This document shows positions 11,401-22,706 of a stretch of 64,000 bases of DNA, in pieces; position 1 is the first letter of the stretch, and the number at the start of each line of letters is the position of its first letter. Where the stretch lies: the NCBI GenBank assembly GCA_003116995.1, contig BDSL01000036.1, forward strand, positions 823,633 through 887,632. The letters are read 5' to 3'. Made by a program: the position numbers and the translations under genes. The notes below the pieces were generated by a model. It searched no databases. It was not told the DNA's origin and was given only the letters and a program-made list of their open reading frames with translations. This stretch comes from Yamagishiella unicocca. Lineage: Eukaryota > Chlorophyta > Chlorophyceae > Chlamydomonadales > Volvocaceae.

Positions 11401-14400
11401 TTGCGGTGGTGGTGCGGTCCCAGGTGGCTGCTGCTGTTCCCACAGGTCTTCCGGCAGCTTGGGCAACCCGCGCACGTCAGCTGCCTGTGGCTGTGGCTCT
11501 GGCGGCGACGGCTGCAGGGAGGCCGGCGCCGGCAGTAGCATGTCCGGACGTAGCGCTGCGCGCAGTAGCGCGTCGTGCATCCGCCCGAAGGGGGTGCGGT
11601 CGAAGGTGAAGCAGCAGTGCACCAGCGGGGCCGGTGGGGTCCCCGCCGCCGCCGCCGCCGCCGCCGCAGGCACCACCGGGGCCGCGGCAGCGGGAGGGGG
11701 GCCGCCCCTGGCCACCGCCTGCCGCAGCTGCTCCACCGCCGCTGGCGCCGCTGACGATGAAGAGCGAGAGGAAGAGGAGCCCGACGCAAGGGCCTGTGTT
11801 GTGGCAGCCAGGCAACGGGGTTCTCATCCGCCACACGTACTCCGGGACTCAGAGCTCGGCTGTCAAGTGCAGCCCGGGGCCCATTCCTTCACACCTCCGG
11901 CCTTACACGTCCTCGCACGGATGCATGCTTCCCGTCATCTACCGCCACCTAACACGAGCCGCAGGGGGCGCGCGGGCTGTCGGATCGCAGCACACACAAC
12001 GCTACCACTAGCAGCCTGCCGCCAGCAGCAGCGGTCTCGCGCTCTCAGGCAGCCGGTGCTCGCTCACCTGCACATCCTCCCAATACTCTTGTGGCATCAG
12101 CAGGAGCACCTGCAGGAGCAGCAGCAGGCGGGCAGGCAGGCAGGAACAGGCAGGCGCCAAGCAGGGCAGAGTGCTGAAGCCAGGCCGCTGTGGGCACCGG
12201 ACACCTGGAGGACCTGTCAGGAACTTGAGAGGAAACCTCTGAGAGGCCAGAGTGCGATTCCCCAGTGGCGCCAACCATATACGTGCACACCGGTAGGTAC
12301 ATGACGTATCCTCACGCGTTAGCCAGGAGACATCCAGCGTCCTCATCCCCTTGAGATCTGCCCAATCCCATGCATCCCATCCCTCGTCCACGCACCTGGC
12401 CGCCGTCCACCGCCAGCACCTGCGCCCCATACTCGGTGGTGCGCTGCACCTCCAGCCGCACGTACACCACGTCGCCCGCCAGCAGCCTGGGGCGCTCCTG
12501 GGGACGTACAGCGGCGGGCACAGCAGTGTAGCAGGCGTCGGAGCGTGGGTGTCGGTACCTACAATGGCGTCCTGAGGTGGTAGCAGGTAGTAGCTAGGGC
12601 GGCAGCAGGGCAGTGGTCCGAGTTCTTCTGGGCCGATGTGCGTGCAACGAAGGCCGTGGTCAACCACCGCCTGCAAGCGATGTTGTTCCGTAGCGGCCTT
12701 GGGTGGACTGTTATAGAGGGGCATTGGCAGAGCAGCTCAGCCGTGAGCCCCCCAGCCCCTTCTCAACACTAGCTACTGGCCCGCCGTAATTCGGGAGGCC
12801 CTGGTCTCCCCAGCACCGCACAGCCGCCCCCGCACCGCGACCAGCCGTACCTCCACCAAACCCGGGACATCCAGCACGACCGCGAGCAGCTGCGTGCCCA
12901 CCGACACAGCCTTCTTCCTGGCCTTGCCGGTGTTGCTGCCCACAGCAATCCCCACCGCGCACAGCCCTTTGATTCGGGGGCCTCGGTAGCGGCGCTCCTC
13001 CACGGCCGCCGGCGCCACCCCAGTCTCCGCACCATCTGGCGGCTCAGCAGCTGCCACCTGGGTCTGCGGCGGCGGCAGCTGTGGATCCCCCACCAGCAGC
13101 TCACGGGAGGCGGCGAGAGCGGACTGCTGCTGCGTTGCAGTCGCCAAGGGGGCCGTGGCGACATCATCATTACCGTCGTCATCATTTTCGTCATCCTGCC
13201 GCGGGCTAGATGCGGGCGCAGGTTGAGGCGCCGAGGTGGGGATGACCGGAGGCTCGTGGCTGGCTGCTTTGCTTTGCTCTCCTGGCTGGTGGTGGTCCTG
13301 TTGCTGCCCACGAGGCAGTGGCGGCCAGTTGAGCACTCGGTAGGTGCGCATGCCCTCGTCGAATACGGCGACGCGAGCTCGCGCGTTGTACAGGTTGAAC
13401 GTCCTGCAGCATCATGCCAGCAGCAGCAGCAGCAGCAACAGGAGCAGCAGCAGCAGCAGCAGCAGCAGCCCGTCAGCCTCAGCTGCACGCAACGTCGGCA
13501 GCAGCCTTCGGATGTGTGGTCGTGCCGAGGAGTGCCATCACTAGGCGCATGACAGCAGACAGCAGTAGCATCTGCAATCATCCGTCAGCAGGCAGTCACG
13601 GGAACTACCCATGTAGCGAAATCTGATTATGAAGGAGGGCTTGTGTCAATCAAACAGGCAGCTGCAGGTGTGCAAGTTCAAGTACTCTGGAGGAAACATG
13701 CAGCTGCCAGGTGGACGTGTGACCCCAGGTGGCACCCTGGTGCCGACATGACGGCCCTGCTGCAGGGCTGTGAAGTCAGCACACTGCACGTCTGGGGTGC
13801 AGGATCACAGGTTTAGCTGTGACACTGTGCAGCCAGAGCCGGCCGCACAGCGGCGGGCCCATGGCATGACCTAGAGGGAGGCGTCGTACCATGGGGCGCA
13901 TAGCCTCCAGGCAAACCCCGCCTGATTAGGATGTCATAGGCACAGGTTACCCATCCGAGGCATTATTACCATTATTACCAACATAAAGTACATATTCGTA
14001 AATACATATAATTAAAGACATTTAATGGAAACAAGGCAACCGACATGAAATTGTCATATTGATCTTGGCGACGCAAGCGAAGGTCCATGACCAAAGTTGC
14101 AAGGCGTTCCACGGATAGGCGAGAAACGGTTATAGGTAGCTGTGGCGCAATATACAAGGGAAAACTGATATCCCAAATGGCATAAATAACTGGTCAACGA
14201 ACTTGACGGAAAAAATGAATGACCTCAGACGGACGCGTCGTCCAGTCCCAGACGAGGAGTATGCGAATTAAACAAGAGGATATTATGATCGAAAAAATGC
14301 TTACGGGGAAGATGCTACCGCCCGCTGCGGCGGCAACGCCACGGCCCCCTCATGAACAGAGGGCAGCGAGATAGTGTGTGCTTCCAAACATCACAGAGAA

Positions 14401-17400
14401 AACTATCAGCCCAACAAATTAACAGCAACGAAACTGTAACAACTCAAGGAAACTGTTGCCTATAAAAGTGTCACCGCTGTAACGTTAGGTCGTACTAAGT
14501 GTCAAGGAGACCACCGTATCCCCTTTCTATGCCGACGCCGTCCAGCGCATACTACGTCCAATAATCCAACGAAAACAGGAGAAATCTATCATCGTCTCGT
14601 ACTATGTCAGATGCCCGTGCACGGTTTCATACAGGACGTCAAATATAACTCGTCCATCGTCTTGTCCGGTGCCGAAGCAGGTGCCGATTCCGTACTCGTG
14701 TTTCGTATTTGTCCGTTTGGCGTTTTGACGAAGGCTGGTCCCGAGCAGCTGGTTTGGATAAGGGATTGGCCGCAGCGGCTGATTCGACCCAATGGATGGC
14801 TCGAGATGATGCGTGTAGTGGCCCCGAGCGGCCGGCAGCCCCTCCCCGGCCAGTGGCACGATGCCGTCAGGTTTATTAATGATAAAGAGGTAACCGTGTC
14901 CCCACATGATGCTCGTCGCGCCACGCGCCAGGCAGCGCATTGCGCGTTGCTTGGGCCGTACTTACGTACACGCGACTACCTCCTTTCCTCTCCATCTGCA
15001 CCTGCGGCCGAGCCTGCAAGCCTATGCTCGCTCAATGGTGCTGCCACCGCTCTTGCTTGGAAGCCGCGGAGCTTGGTTAGGCCGCTCACGCGCTCGAACC
15101 CGTCGTCCAAAAATAACGTGTAGGTTTTCCTAAATCCCTTGATTGCCGAGTGGCGCAACCCGTGAGTGACCTCGTGTTTCATGCTGGCACCCAGATTACA
15201 TACTTGCCTGCCATTTTTATGTCATAAACGTTTGGGTAAGGCTTGGCGGCTTGCTGCGCACATAACACGCTGGGTGGGTGCTCGGGTATTAGGGTCGGCA
15301 GCGGGTCGGCAGTGTACGTTGTGCCGCGGGGTGCTGTTGTTGTGGCTACCGTCGTGCTGCAGTAATACCGGTATTCTATGTGTAACTGACGCGGCATGCA
15401 TGCATGCTCCTTGCTCACGCCCTCAGGCCTGTCCCCCTCGGGCCCCCCAACCTACCTGATGCCACGCTCCATGACGTCCTCCTCCTCGACCAGCAGCCTG
15501 CCGTACCGTACGATCTCGTCGCGCTGGTGTGAGAGCTGCGCCATCCAGGGGTCCGTCGCTAGCAGGGCACCGCTCGACGCAGCGGCGGCTTTGAACACTT
15601 CTACAAGGATTTCGCGCGCCTCCACTACGGCCCGAGAGGGAATGACGGAGATGTTTTTGCGGTAGAATGCGGGTGCCTTGACCTGGATGGGTGCGGAGGG
15701 GCGTGTGCGGGGACAGGGAGCAGAGGGTAGATCATTATGGTGGGTTACGGATGCAGGGGAAGGAAGGAGGCAAGGACGGCCGGCAGTTTGGAGGGAGAGG
15801 AGGCGCAGCTAGGGCGGTGCGCTGACAACTTGGCGAGCAACCCCCGCATCTAGCTCCTCGAGGGAGGAATGTCCGCGACATCTACACGCCCGCCCGCACC
15901 GACAGCACCCGTACCACTCTTGAACCTGTGCCGGGTAGTAGCTTGACCTAACTGCCACAGCCCTGGGGGCCTCGTAGCGTCCACCACCGCCCCACCCCAC
16001 CTAGACATCTACACGACCAGACACCTCTTTGGTCTACCGCAGCTCAGCTCGTTGGATTGTGCACACCTTACGGTACTGTGTGTCTACGAACACATCCACG
16101 CGTCTCAAGACGGTGCAGCCCTCCGACCCCCCCCCCCAAAAAGCACTGGCCGCGACTTCCTGCGCCACTGTTGCCGACTCACCCCCAGCTGCTGGCCCAA
16201 CTGCGTGAACCACAACTGCCCCAGGCAGTGACGCAGGAACGGCAAGCCGCAGCGTTTCTTAACAGCCCCACCATCCTCAGCAGCTGCGTGGAAGCGCATC
16301 AGGGCCTGAAACTCCTCCAGCCGCTTCATCGCTGGCAGTCCCACTCCGCCTTTCTGAGCCCACTCGAATGTTACCGCCGCCGGCGCCACCGGTGACATCA
16401 TGGCGCCTGCACGCACAGTGCCCTCAGCGGCGGCGGCCGCCTCATCCGTGACTTTGGTGACGCCGCTCGCGGCTCGCACCACGGGCAACGGCACAAAGCC
16501 GAAGGACACCAATGGGGATTGGAGAACGGACGGAGACGGCGGGGGCAGCTCCGAAACCGCCATGACGAGGGCGCGGAAGGCCAGCGCTGACATCGACGCA
16601 GCGACGGCAGCACAGGAGATGACGCTGCCCGCGTTCTCTTTCGAGAACAGGGCCTGAGCGACCGAAACCTCGCAATAGTGGAGCTTTTCGGGGAGTGAGG
16701 AGAAAAGCTGCCTGCGTCATGAGCAGGAGGCCGTTGCGGCAGGAGGTGGAGAGGAGGAGAGAGAGCCATGCGGGCAAGCATTGGTGGCCGCCGATGCGGC
16801 CTTAGCATAGCTCGGAGGCATTGCGTGTGGCTGCCCTTCCACGTGTACACCCGCCACGACATGAGAGGGATGACGCAGCTTCCCCTCCAATCTTCGCAGT
16901 GCTTTTATCAGAGTCCCGAAACTTCGCCAGTGCTTTCGTCCAGTTCCCGCATTTCCGCTTTCTCCCCTGCAACATCGTGCTGCATAGAGGGCCGCAACCC
17001 CGTCCCCGCCCTACCAGGCGCGTGTTGACTGCTGGGCTACCCCACCGCCGTACCAACCCCAGGATTGCAACGAACATAACCGACCCCCGCCGCACACCTG
17101 AGCGCTGCGGGAATGAAAGGCGGCGCAGTGGCCTTGAGCAAGCTCTTCATCTCCAGCAGGCGCCGCCGGTCGACCACAGCCACAGAGACTCGCCGCCCCA
17201 CCACCGCCGCGTAAGACTGCATCCCAGCAGCCTCCGCACCGAGCTGTTTTGCTGCGGCTGGCGTGCACGACCACTCGACTTGCTCGGCTGCCATGGCGGT
17301 GATCCCGCCAGTCGGCAATGCCCGTATATTTCCCGACTTGGGCAATAACTTCCGGTCGACCACACATGTGAAGAGTACCAGCTGCGTTAGGAGGCCTAGT

Positions 17401-20243
17401 TCCGCGCGGCCGCTCGCAAAGTTGGCCTTCGTGTTCAAGTTCGAGTTTGCGGATGGCGAGGGCGGGGCGCCCATTGAGGCGAGATCAGGGCAGCAACAGT
17501 GACGGCGGGGATGCCGGCTTCCCTGCTGGATGCCGGCTCTAGGAGGTGGCACCATTGGCCTTCGTGAATTGAACCATCAGTTTTCCCCTCCCCCGCGGCG
17601 GCATACCGGCACGAGAAAACCACAACCGCCCTAAGCACTCGGAAAAGACAGATACTTTTTTTATGTTTTTTTCGGATAAATTCCGTCGGAACCCTTACTC
17701 TTGCAACATCATTCGGGAGTTTGGTCTAGTGGTATGATTCTCGCTTAGGGTGCGAGAGGTCGTGGGTTCAATTCCCGCAACTCCCCAGCTAGTAATCTTT
17801 TTCATCCTAAAACCCAAATCCCTTTTCGACTTCTTAATTGTTTATGATGTGCCCGATCGTGGTGTCACGAATGCTGCTTAGTGAATCTCACGACTCGCAT
17901 ACCGGTACGCAGGTGGGACAGAAGCCAACTTGCGCAAAATGTGCAAAGCACGTCATTTATATAAATCCATCACTTCTGTGCAAAGCGGGTGATCTACATA
18001 AATCCATTTGTTTCGGTCGGCTTGCCCGATAAAACCCGCACCTTGCTTAAGCTCAGCACCACTTCCACGCTGTACTCGGCGCCAGGGAGCAACAGGACTG
18101 CTGCGCTAGCTGTAGTAGGGCCGCCAGCTGCTGGAGGTTGGGTGCCGCCGTCTGCCGAGGGCGCCGCCGTCGCCGTGGCGACAGCCCTCCTGTGCCTCAG
18201 GACTCTGGCTGGATTCTGTACTGCAATGCCCACGTCGTCCCGCAGCCTGCCAGTAAAGTTCGATAGGTTTAGTTTTCCGCTTCACTACACATCCAGTACG
18301 CGTACTCCTTTTAACACAGGTCAGCTCAGTTATGTTCCGAACGCGGAAGGGCAAAACATGGGCTTCAGGGCAGAGAGGCGTTAACCTGCCAGACGCCAGT
18401 GCGGCTAATACTTACGCGTGTCGTCTAAGCTGCAGTAGTCCGTACAGTCAAAGACACAAGGCTTAACCATTGTGGAAGAGCACGCACGTGTGTGCGTATC
18501 ATGGTTGAGTTGAGCGCCTAGCTCGCACAAAAATTCTACTCTCGGTATTTATTGCTACGGTTCCAGTTTTGGGCTAACGTTGACCGAGGTGGCAATTCCA
18601 CACCACGCCCACAGGGCCAGGTTACCGAGGATACCGACACTGGCGATCCAAACATCGGCTCCCCCGGCTACACGCCTTCTATTGCAGCCCCACGGAGGGA
18701 GGCTACGGTCCGCACCTTAGGCAGTGGCTGTACTGAGGCATTGCCCTGACATTAAGGAGGAGCACATTGTCGGGTCGCGTGTTCTTAATGCGCATCACCG
18801 CCTTCGCCACAGCGACCGCTGCCGCACTTCCTCCCTCCAGCGCGCTGCCTGCATTGATGGCTGCGGCTGGGTCCCCCGCCTGGCCACAAATCACTGTAGC
18901 CCCAACGCCCCCCCTGGGCTGCGAGGACGGCTGGTGGTGGTGCGGGTGCGGGCGCGACTCTTCGAAAATTGCCTGCACACCGAAGTCCAAGTCCTCCGAA
19001 ACCACTAGACCCAATAAATGACCGAGCAGGATTGGGCCTGGCTGCTCAAGTGCATCGACCTGCGAGGTGGACCGCAAGAGACGCACAGTCCATTTACTCA
19101 CAGGTCACATTATTTAGGAAACAGAATGACGCACAGTTTTCAGCTGTACGGTACACCGGTACGTACTGCACACCTCCTCAAACAGCACTTCTTGCAGCAT
19201 CGGCGGCTCACCTGCAGCTGGTCAAGTCCTCCCGCAAGTATCCACTCACAGGCCGCTGGCGGTGCTAGGCAGGCAATGGGCGCCGGCGGGGCCCACCGCG
19301 CTACGCGTAGCTGCGGTGGTAGATGTGGTGGTAGTTGCGGTGGTGGTTGCGGTGGTTGGTACGGTGGCGCTTGTGGAAAGGGCCACGGGTGGTGGACATG
19401 AAGCCACGGTGGGGGAGCTGGCCGTGTGAGGTAGCCCGGGTAGGGTGGGGGGCAGGGGTAATGGAGGCTACTGGGATAACCAGGGTAGCTGAGATGGGGC
19501 CCGTACCACCATAAGTGCGGCGGTACGTATCCGAGCTGTGGGCCGTACATGTAGGACGGCGCGTACGCAGACGAGGGCAGGTAGGGGTGTGACAGCGACG
19601 GGCGCGGGTTCGTGGACGTGTCTTGCTGGACGGGGGCAGGGTCCGGGTAAGAGCTGGCGCGTGGGTCGCCTGCACCGGCGCTGGCGCTGCTGGTGCCTGC
19701 TCTCCCGCCATCGCCAACGCGTCCACCGGAGCCGCTGCCGTTCCTGTCTCGCGCGGCATCGACCTCGATGTTCGCTGTGCCGGCACCGCCGGCAACGACC
19801 CTCATTTGCATGTGTTCCCACGACGTCACCGGTGGCGGCTGGACTATGCGGGCGGCCGCCCGGGCCGCTGCTGCTTCAGCCAACGTGGGGCGGTCCTCAC
19901 CGCCCGTTCCAGGGAGGAGCGGGCGGCTGGCAGCAGCTGTACTGCTGTTTAGGCCCTCGGCGTGGCGAGCGACTGCAGCCCATGTGCGCAGCTGCTGCCC
20001 GCTATGGCTAGCAGCTGACAAAGCGGGGGCGCGCTGCTGCTGCTGCTGCTGCTGCTGCTCCTGTTGCTGGGCCACTGGAACGAGGTCCGTACCGCCGCTT
20101 GGTTGGGACGCATTTATTGACGCACTTGTATGTTGCACCGAAAAACGTTGCTGCGGCCGCTGCCCACCAGCTATGGCTGCGTAGGTTCGTCCTGGGGTGT
20201 GCTCTTCAGCAGCTGATGGACGACCGCCCCAGTTGCCATCCAT
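5432..20243 (-). CDS. MOV10/SDE3-family superfamily 1 RNA helicase, 22 exons
   Basis: Exons: 20243-19212, 19059-18716, 18246-18042, 17522-17098, 16711-16183, 15682-15456, 13403-12851, 12497-12396, 12109-12068, 11793-11130, 10618-10458, 10244-9930, 9652-9604, 9288-9237, 8957-8651, 8350-8093, 7729-7694, 7519-7340, 7068-6994, 6756-6437, 6230-5812, 5535-5432. All junctions are GT..AG and in phase, giving about 2132 residues, roughly twice the length of plant SDE3. A Gln/Pro/Tyr-rich N-terminus (about 1-344) precedes a beta-domain like that of SDE3 (AVMRIKNTRPDN, LLLPGAEYSVEV). Then come VPGL+RPRLLAGDVVYVR (about 1100), Walker A GPPGTGKT (about 1372, split by an intron), DEAGQ (1529), GDPLQLPPV (1556), NYRS (1648), VGTVDDYQGQE (1845), RFNVAVTRSRA (1922) and a Tyr/acidic tail. 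Known relatives unwind RNA and act in RNA silencing and transposon control. The least sure junction is 18042/17522, where the acceptor is ambiguous. If it is wrong, a shorter gene could start at ATG 17474 or 17555. Confidence 0.85.
6237..6368. repeat. 12-bp minisatellite in helicase intron
   Basis: About eleven copies of ggcggagataaa with small changes. They fill most of the 206-bp intron between the exons ending at 6437 and starting at 6230. The minus-strand reading (Ser/Pro repeats) is intronic. Confidence 0.9.
6873..6986. repeat. 12-bp minisatellite in neighbouring helicase intron
   Basis: About nine copies of aatccaatcggc with variants in the intron between 6994 and 6756, the intron next to the ggcggagataaa array. 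Confidence 0.9.
8456..8527. repeat. 17-bp tandem repeat in helicase intron
   Basis: Units of ggcccaccaacccacct alternate with ggcccaccaacccatct. More degenerate copies lie at 8588-8650. All are inside the intron between exons 8957-8651 and 8350-8093. Confidence 0.85.
13415..13468. repeat. CAG/CTG trinucleotide run
   Basis: An interrupted CAG run (CTG on the helicase strand) just upstream of the acceptor of the exon starting at 13403, inside the intron. Confidence 0.9.
14602..15182 (-). CDS. possible nested gene or element ORF in the helicase intron, unrecognised
   Basis: Two minus-strand open stretches occur: 15182-14976 (MKHEVTHGLRHSAIKGFRKT and on) and 14940-14602 (reads IMWGHGYLFIINKPDGIVP and ends in a stop). 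An intron between them is possible but not proven. The plus strand is also open over 14611-15123 (starts MPVHGFIQDVKYNSSI), so the coding strand is uncertain. I do not recognise either protein. The AT-rich stretch on the low-coordinate side would suit a 3' UTR of the minus-strand version. Confidence 0.25.
17715..17786 (+). tRNA. tRNA-Pro (anticodon AGG)
   Basis: A 72-base cloverleaf. Acceptor GGGAGTT pairs with AACTCCC (17779-17785). The D arm has GGTCTAGTGGT. The anticodon stem TCTCGC/GCGAGA closes the loop TTAGGGT, with AGG at positions 34-36. The T arm is GTGGG-TTCAATT-CCCGC with one G.T pair. The discriminator base is C. There is no intron. It lies antisense inside the intron of the helicase model between 18042 and 17522. 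Confidence 0.97.
17798..17802 (+). terminator. RNA polymerase III T-run terminator
   Basis: Five T residues start 11 bp after the tRNA 3' end, the usual Pol III stop. Confidence 0.8.
20030..20070. repeat. CTG run coding poly-Gln in the helicase N-terminus
   Basis: On the minus strand this codes for AQQQEQQQQQQQQR in the first exon. It is an in-frame trinucleotide run and so a likely length-polymorphic site. Confidence 0.85.
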
Positions 20244-21184
20244 TAAATGGACAGCGTTCTGCGCCAATAGGTGCCAAAAATGATACGGTACCGCCGGGCC
20301 GACGCAGGGTCTCGAACACAGCAGGGGCCAAGGTTCGACACCAGCTGCTAGCCGCTACTGGCCACGCGCGTCGAAGACATGAATGAATAAATGCGACCCT
20401 GATGTGCCTTCGCTGCCCTTACAACTTGATCGCAGACGATGACGTTGAGCCCGCGAGTAAAGGTCGGCAAGCAGACCTTTTACACAGGCCTTACTGAGTA
20501 CCGGTATTCCACGCGCCAGACGGCACCTATTTAATCAATGCACCAAGTAAACGAAGGCATTGAACATTGGAGGCGCTGGCAGCCCACGGAACCTGTTCGC
20601 TTAAGGCAACCTGAAGTCGGCTGCGTTTTCCCAGGCGATTGTTTCGGATGTAGGAATATATTCATCTGCACAATGCTCCTAGCAAGTACTGTGATTGCCC
20701 AAACAAGCTCCGCCTAAACGAACGCAAACGTAGAGGTTTAGGAGTCACCCAGCCATTTACGGAACCCAAAGTGGTTCATGTCACTGTACGCTTGCAGCTT
20801 GCGCTCATCCTTGTAAAGTTTGGCCGATGACGAGCTGACAACGGATTTCGTACAACCGCTGACCACTGTTTCATTGAAGGCCAATTGTAAACGCTATTTG
20901 GCTGCAGTTACGTGCCCCTATCTAGGAGTGCTGTTCCTGAATCCTTCATGGCCCTTCGACGCCTTTGTGCCGCGCACCGGTAAGAGACGGCGCACATCGT
21001 CGCCGCTCCCCTTGCCTTCAGTGCAGTGTGACGTCACAAGACTGTATTTAAAGTCCTGAAATGATGGTGCGCTTTGGAGGGCCCTAGTGACTTGGCCATC
21101 CCGTCCGAAAACCTCCAACTCGCACGACTGGACAGGAATACCTGTACCAGGCCCGAACGGCGACTGATACCGACGACACGTGCA
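20244..21184. promoter_or_regulatory. shared upstream region of helicase (-) and DUF2237 gene (+)
   Basis: About 940 bp between two divergent start codons. An ORF at 20820-21059 (+) starts at TTG and shows no known motif. I see no firm promoter box. The region should hold both 5' UTRs and promoters. Confidence 0.5.
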
Positions 21185-22706
21185 ATGACGGATCAGGCGA
21201 GCGGCAATGGAGTTGGCCATGCGGTGGGTCGGTTTCCACGCCGATGGGTCAACTCCTCACCCCCCAAATTCTGAGAGTGTGCTTCCTGTCGTTGAGTCGC
21301 GGGGCAGCTTTGCCTCTCTGCCCCACACCACCTACTGTACCCCACATGGCCCGCCGGAATCACCCACTGGACCCACCGGTCAAGGCCGCTAGCTACACGT
21401 GGCTCAGGCGTGTTCGCAGCCGTCTTACTAAGCCCACGAATTGCCTGCCCTCTCTACATCGGGACTTGCTTGCGCGGCCCAGGCCGCTCCAAGGTTGAGT
21501 GGGACACCGCATGACTGCCTCGCACGTCGTGCTGTACTGGCCGCTTAAATCCGTGTTGCCATGGCGCTGCTTGCAACCGCATCTTCGGCCGTTGCCCCCC
21601 GGTCCGCTTGTAGGCTCCCGTTGATGGCCCACGCAACGTCCTGGGCGGTCCGCTGCAGTGCTGCTGCACCTCCCCGCGCACGGGCTACTACCGAGATGGC
21701 TTCTGCCGAACGGATGCAAGCGATGTGGGCCGGCATGTGATTTGCGCCCAGGTGGGGTTCCTTGTCCTAACCCGGCGCTTGCATACTGTCAGCTGACGGC
21801 TGCCGTACGCCGCGTATGGGGGCCGCGGGACGATGCCCCGGCACTCGCCGTCCCCCTCCTGCACGGCGCCTCGATGCAACACCCTGCGGTAACCGCAAAA
21901 ATCGCGACCACCAACTCAACTGTCCTACACCTACAGGTCACGCAAGAGTTCCTGGAGTTCAGCCGCTCCCGGGGCAACGACCTGATGACCCCTGCGCCCT
22001 GGTACAACTTCCCCGGGCTCAAGGCCGGGGACAAGTGGTGCCTGTGTGCGGTCAGGTGAGGGCGCCGCTGCCCGCCGCACACGTCCGTGCCGCACCCATC
22101 GTCGCCGCGCCCGTGCCGCACCCATCGTCGCGTCGACCACGCCGCAACCGCGCACATCCCCACACGTCCGTGCCGTACCCATCGCCGTTTGCCACGCGGA
22201 TGCAGATGGAAGGAGGCGCTGGAGGCAGGCAAGGCGCCGCCAGTGTACCTACGCTGCTCCCATGTCAAGGTCAGGACGTGCACTCATCCCAACACCAGCC
22301 CACCTCGCCCTCCGTCACGTGGCCAACCCGTTACCCGCATCACGTGCCCGCATACACGGTATCACTGAATTTTTCGGGTACTCTACATGTGCCCGCCAGG
22401 AGTGCACCCTACTGCGGCATACCTTGTACCCCGGGGGCTGTGGGTCCCGATTTCCGAGCCTTGCAATCCGCACTGACCCCCCAGGACCTGTCCCTCACGG
22501 TGCAACTTGTGGCGCACATGGTAGTAGTAACTGCTACATGTGGCGCACATGGTACTCCTGCGGGGGGGGTTGCCTCATTCCTTGCACCTACGGTGTCACC
22601 CAACGGCCGACGTCCCCCACTGCCCCAGGCTCTCGAGTACGTGGGCCTGGACGACCTTAAGCGCCACGCAGCGGACCTAGGCCAGGGCAGCACAGAGAAC
22701 AACTGA
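21185..22706 (+). CDS. DUF2237 family protein, 145 aa
   Basis: Five exons: 21185-21223, 21614-21751, 21937-22055, 22206-22269, 22629-22706, all phase-consistent. Family landmarks in order: RNVLGGPLQCCCTSPRTGYY (about 18-37), RDGFCRTDASDVGRHVICAQ (38-57), VTQEFLEFSRSRGNDLMTP, FPGLKAGDKWCLCAVRWKEA, LEAGKAPPVYLRCSH and LDDLKRHA near the end. Several Cys of the family pattern are kept. DUF2237 proteins are small, widespread in bacteria and algae, and of unknown function. The first exon (MTDQASGNGVGHA) is chosen because it ends in phase 0 at a good GTGGGT donor. An ATG at 21561 heads a transit-peptide-like frame, but that frame is not the DUF2237 frame. Confidence 0.88.

Larger units (their letters stand above)
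13404..15455 (-). other. long helicase intron with AT-richer insert
   Basis: The flanking exons join in phase (GGC ATC AG + G ACG TTC), so these 2052 bp are one intron, against 80-640 bp for the gene's other introns. About 13970-14600 is clearly AT-richer than its surroundings, and 14600-15180 holds overlapping ORFs on both strands. This suggests an inserted element or a nested gene. I found no clear terminal repeats. Confidence 0.7.

Noticed and set aside
12769..13581. 270-codon minus-strand ORF with a poly-Cys run
   Set aside because: It is the out-of-frame shadow of the helicase exon 13403-12851 and of the CTG run before it.
20820..21059. 79-codon ORF upstream of the DUF2237 gene
   Set aside because: Begins at TTG, has no motif, and lies in the divergent promoter region.
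21561..21740. ATG at 21561 (MALLATASSAVAPRSA) as DUF2237 start with a chloroplast transit peptide
   Set aside because: Its frame differs by two bases from the DUF2237 frame and there is no room for an intron. The 21185 exon joins in phase.
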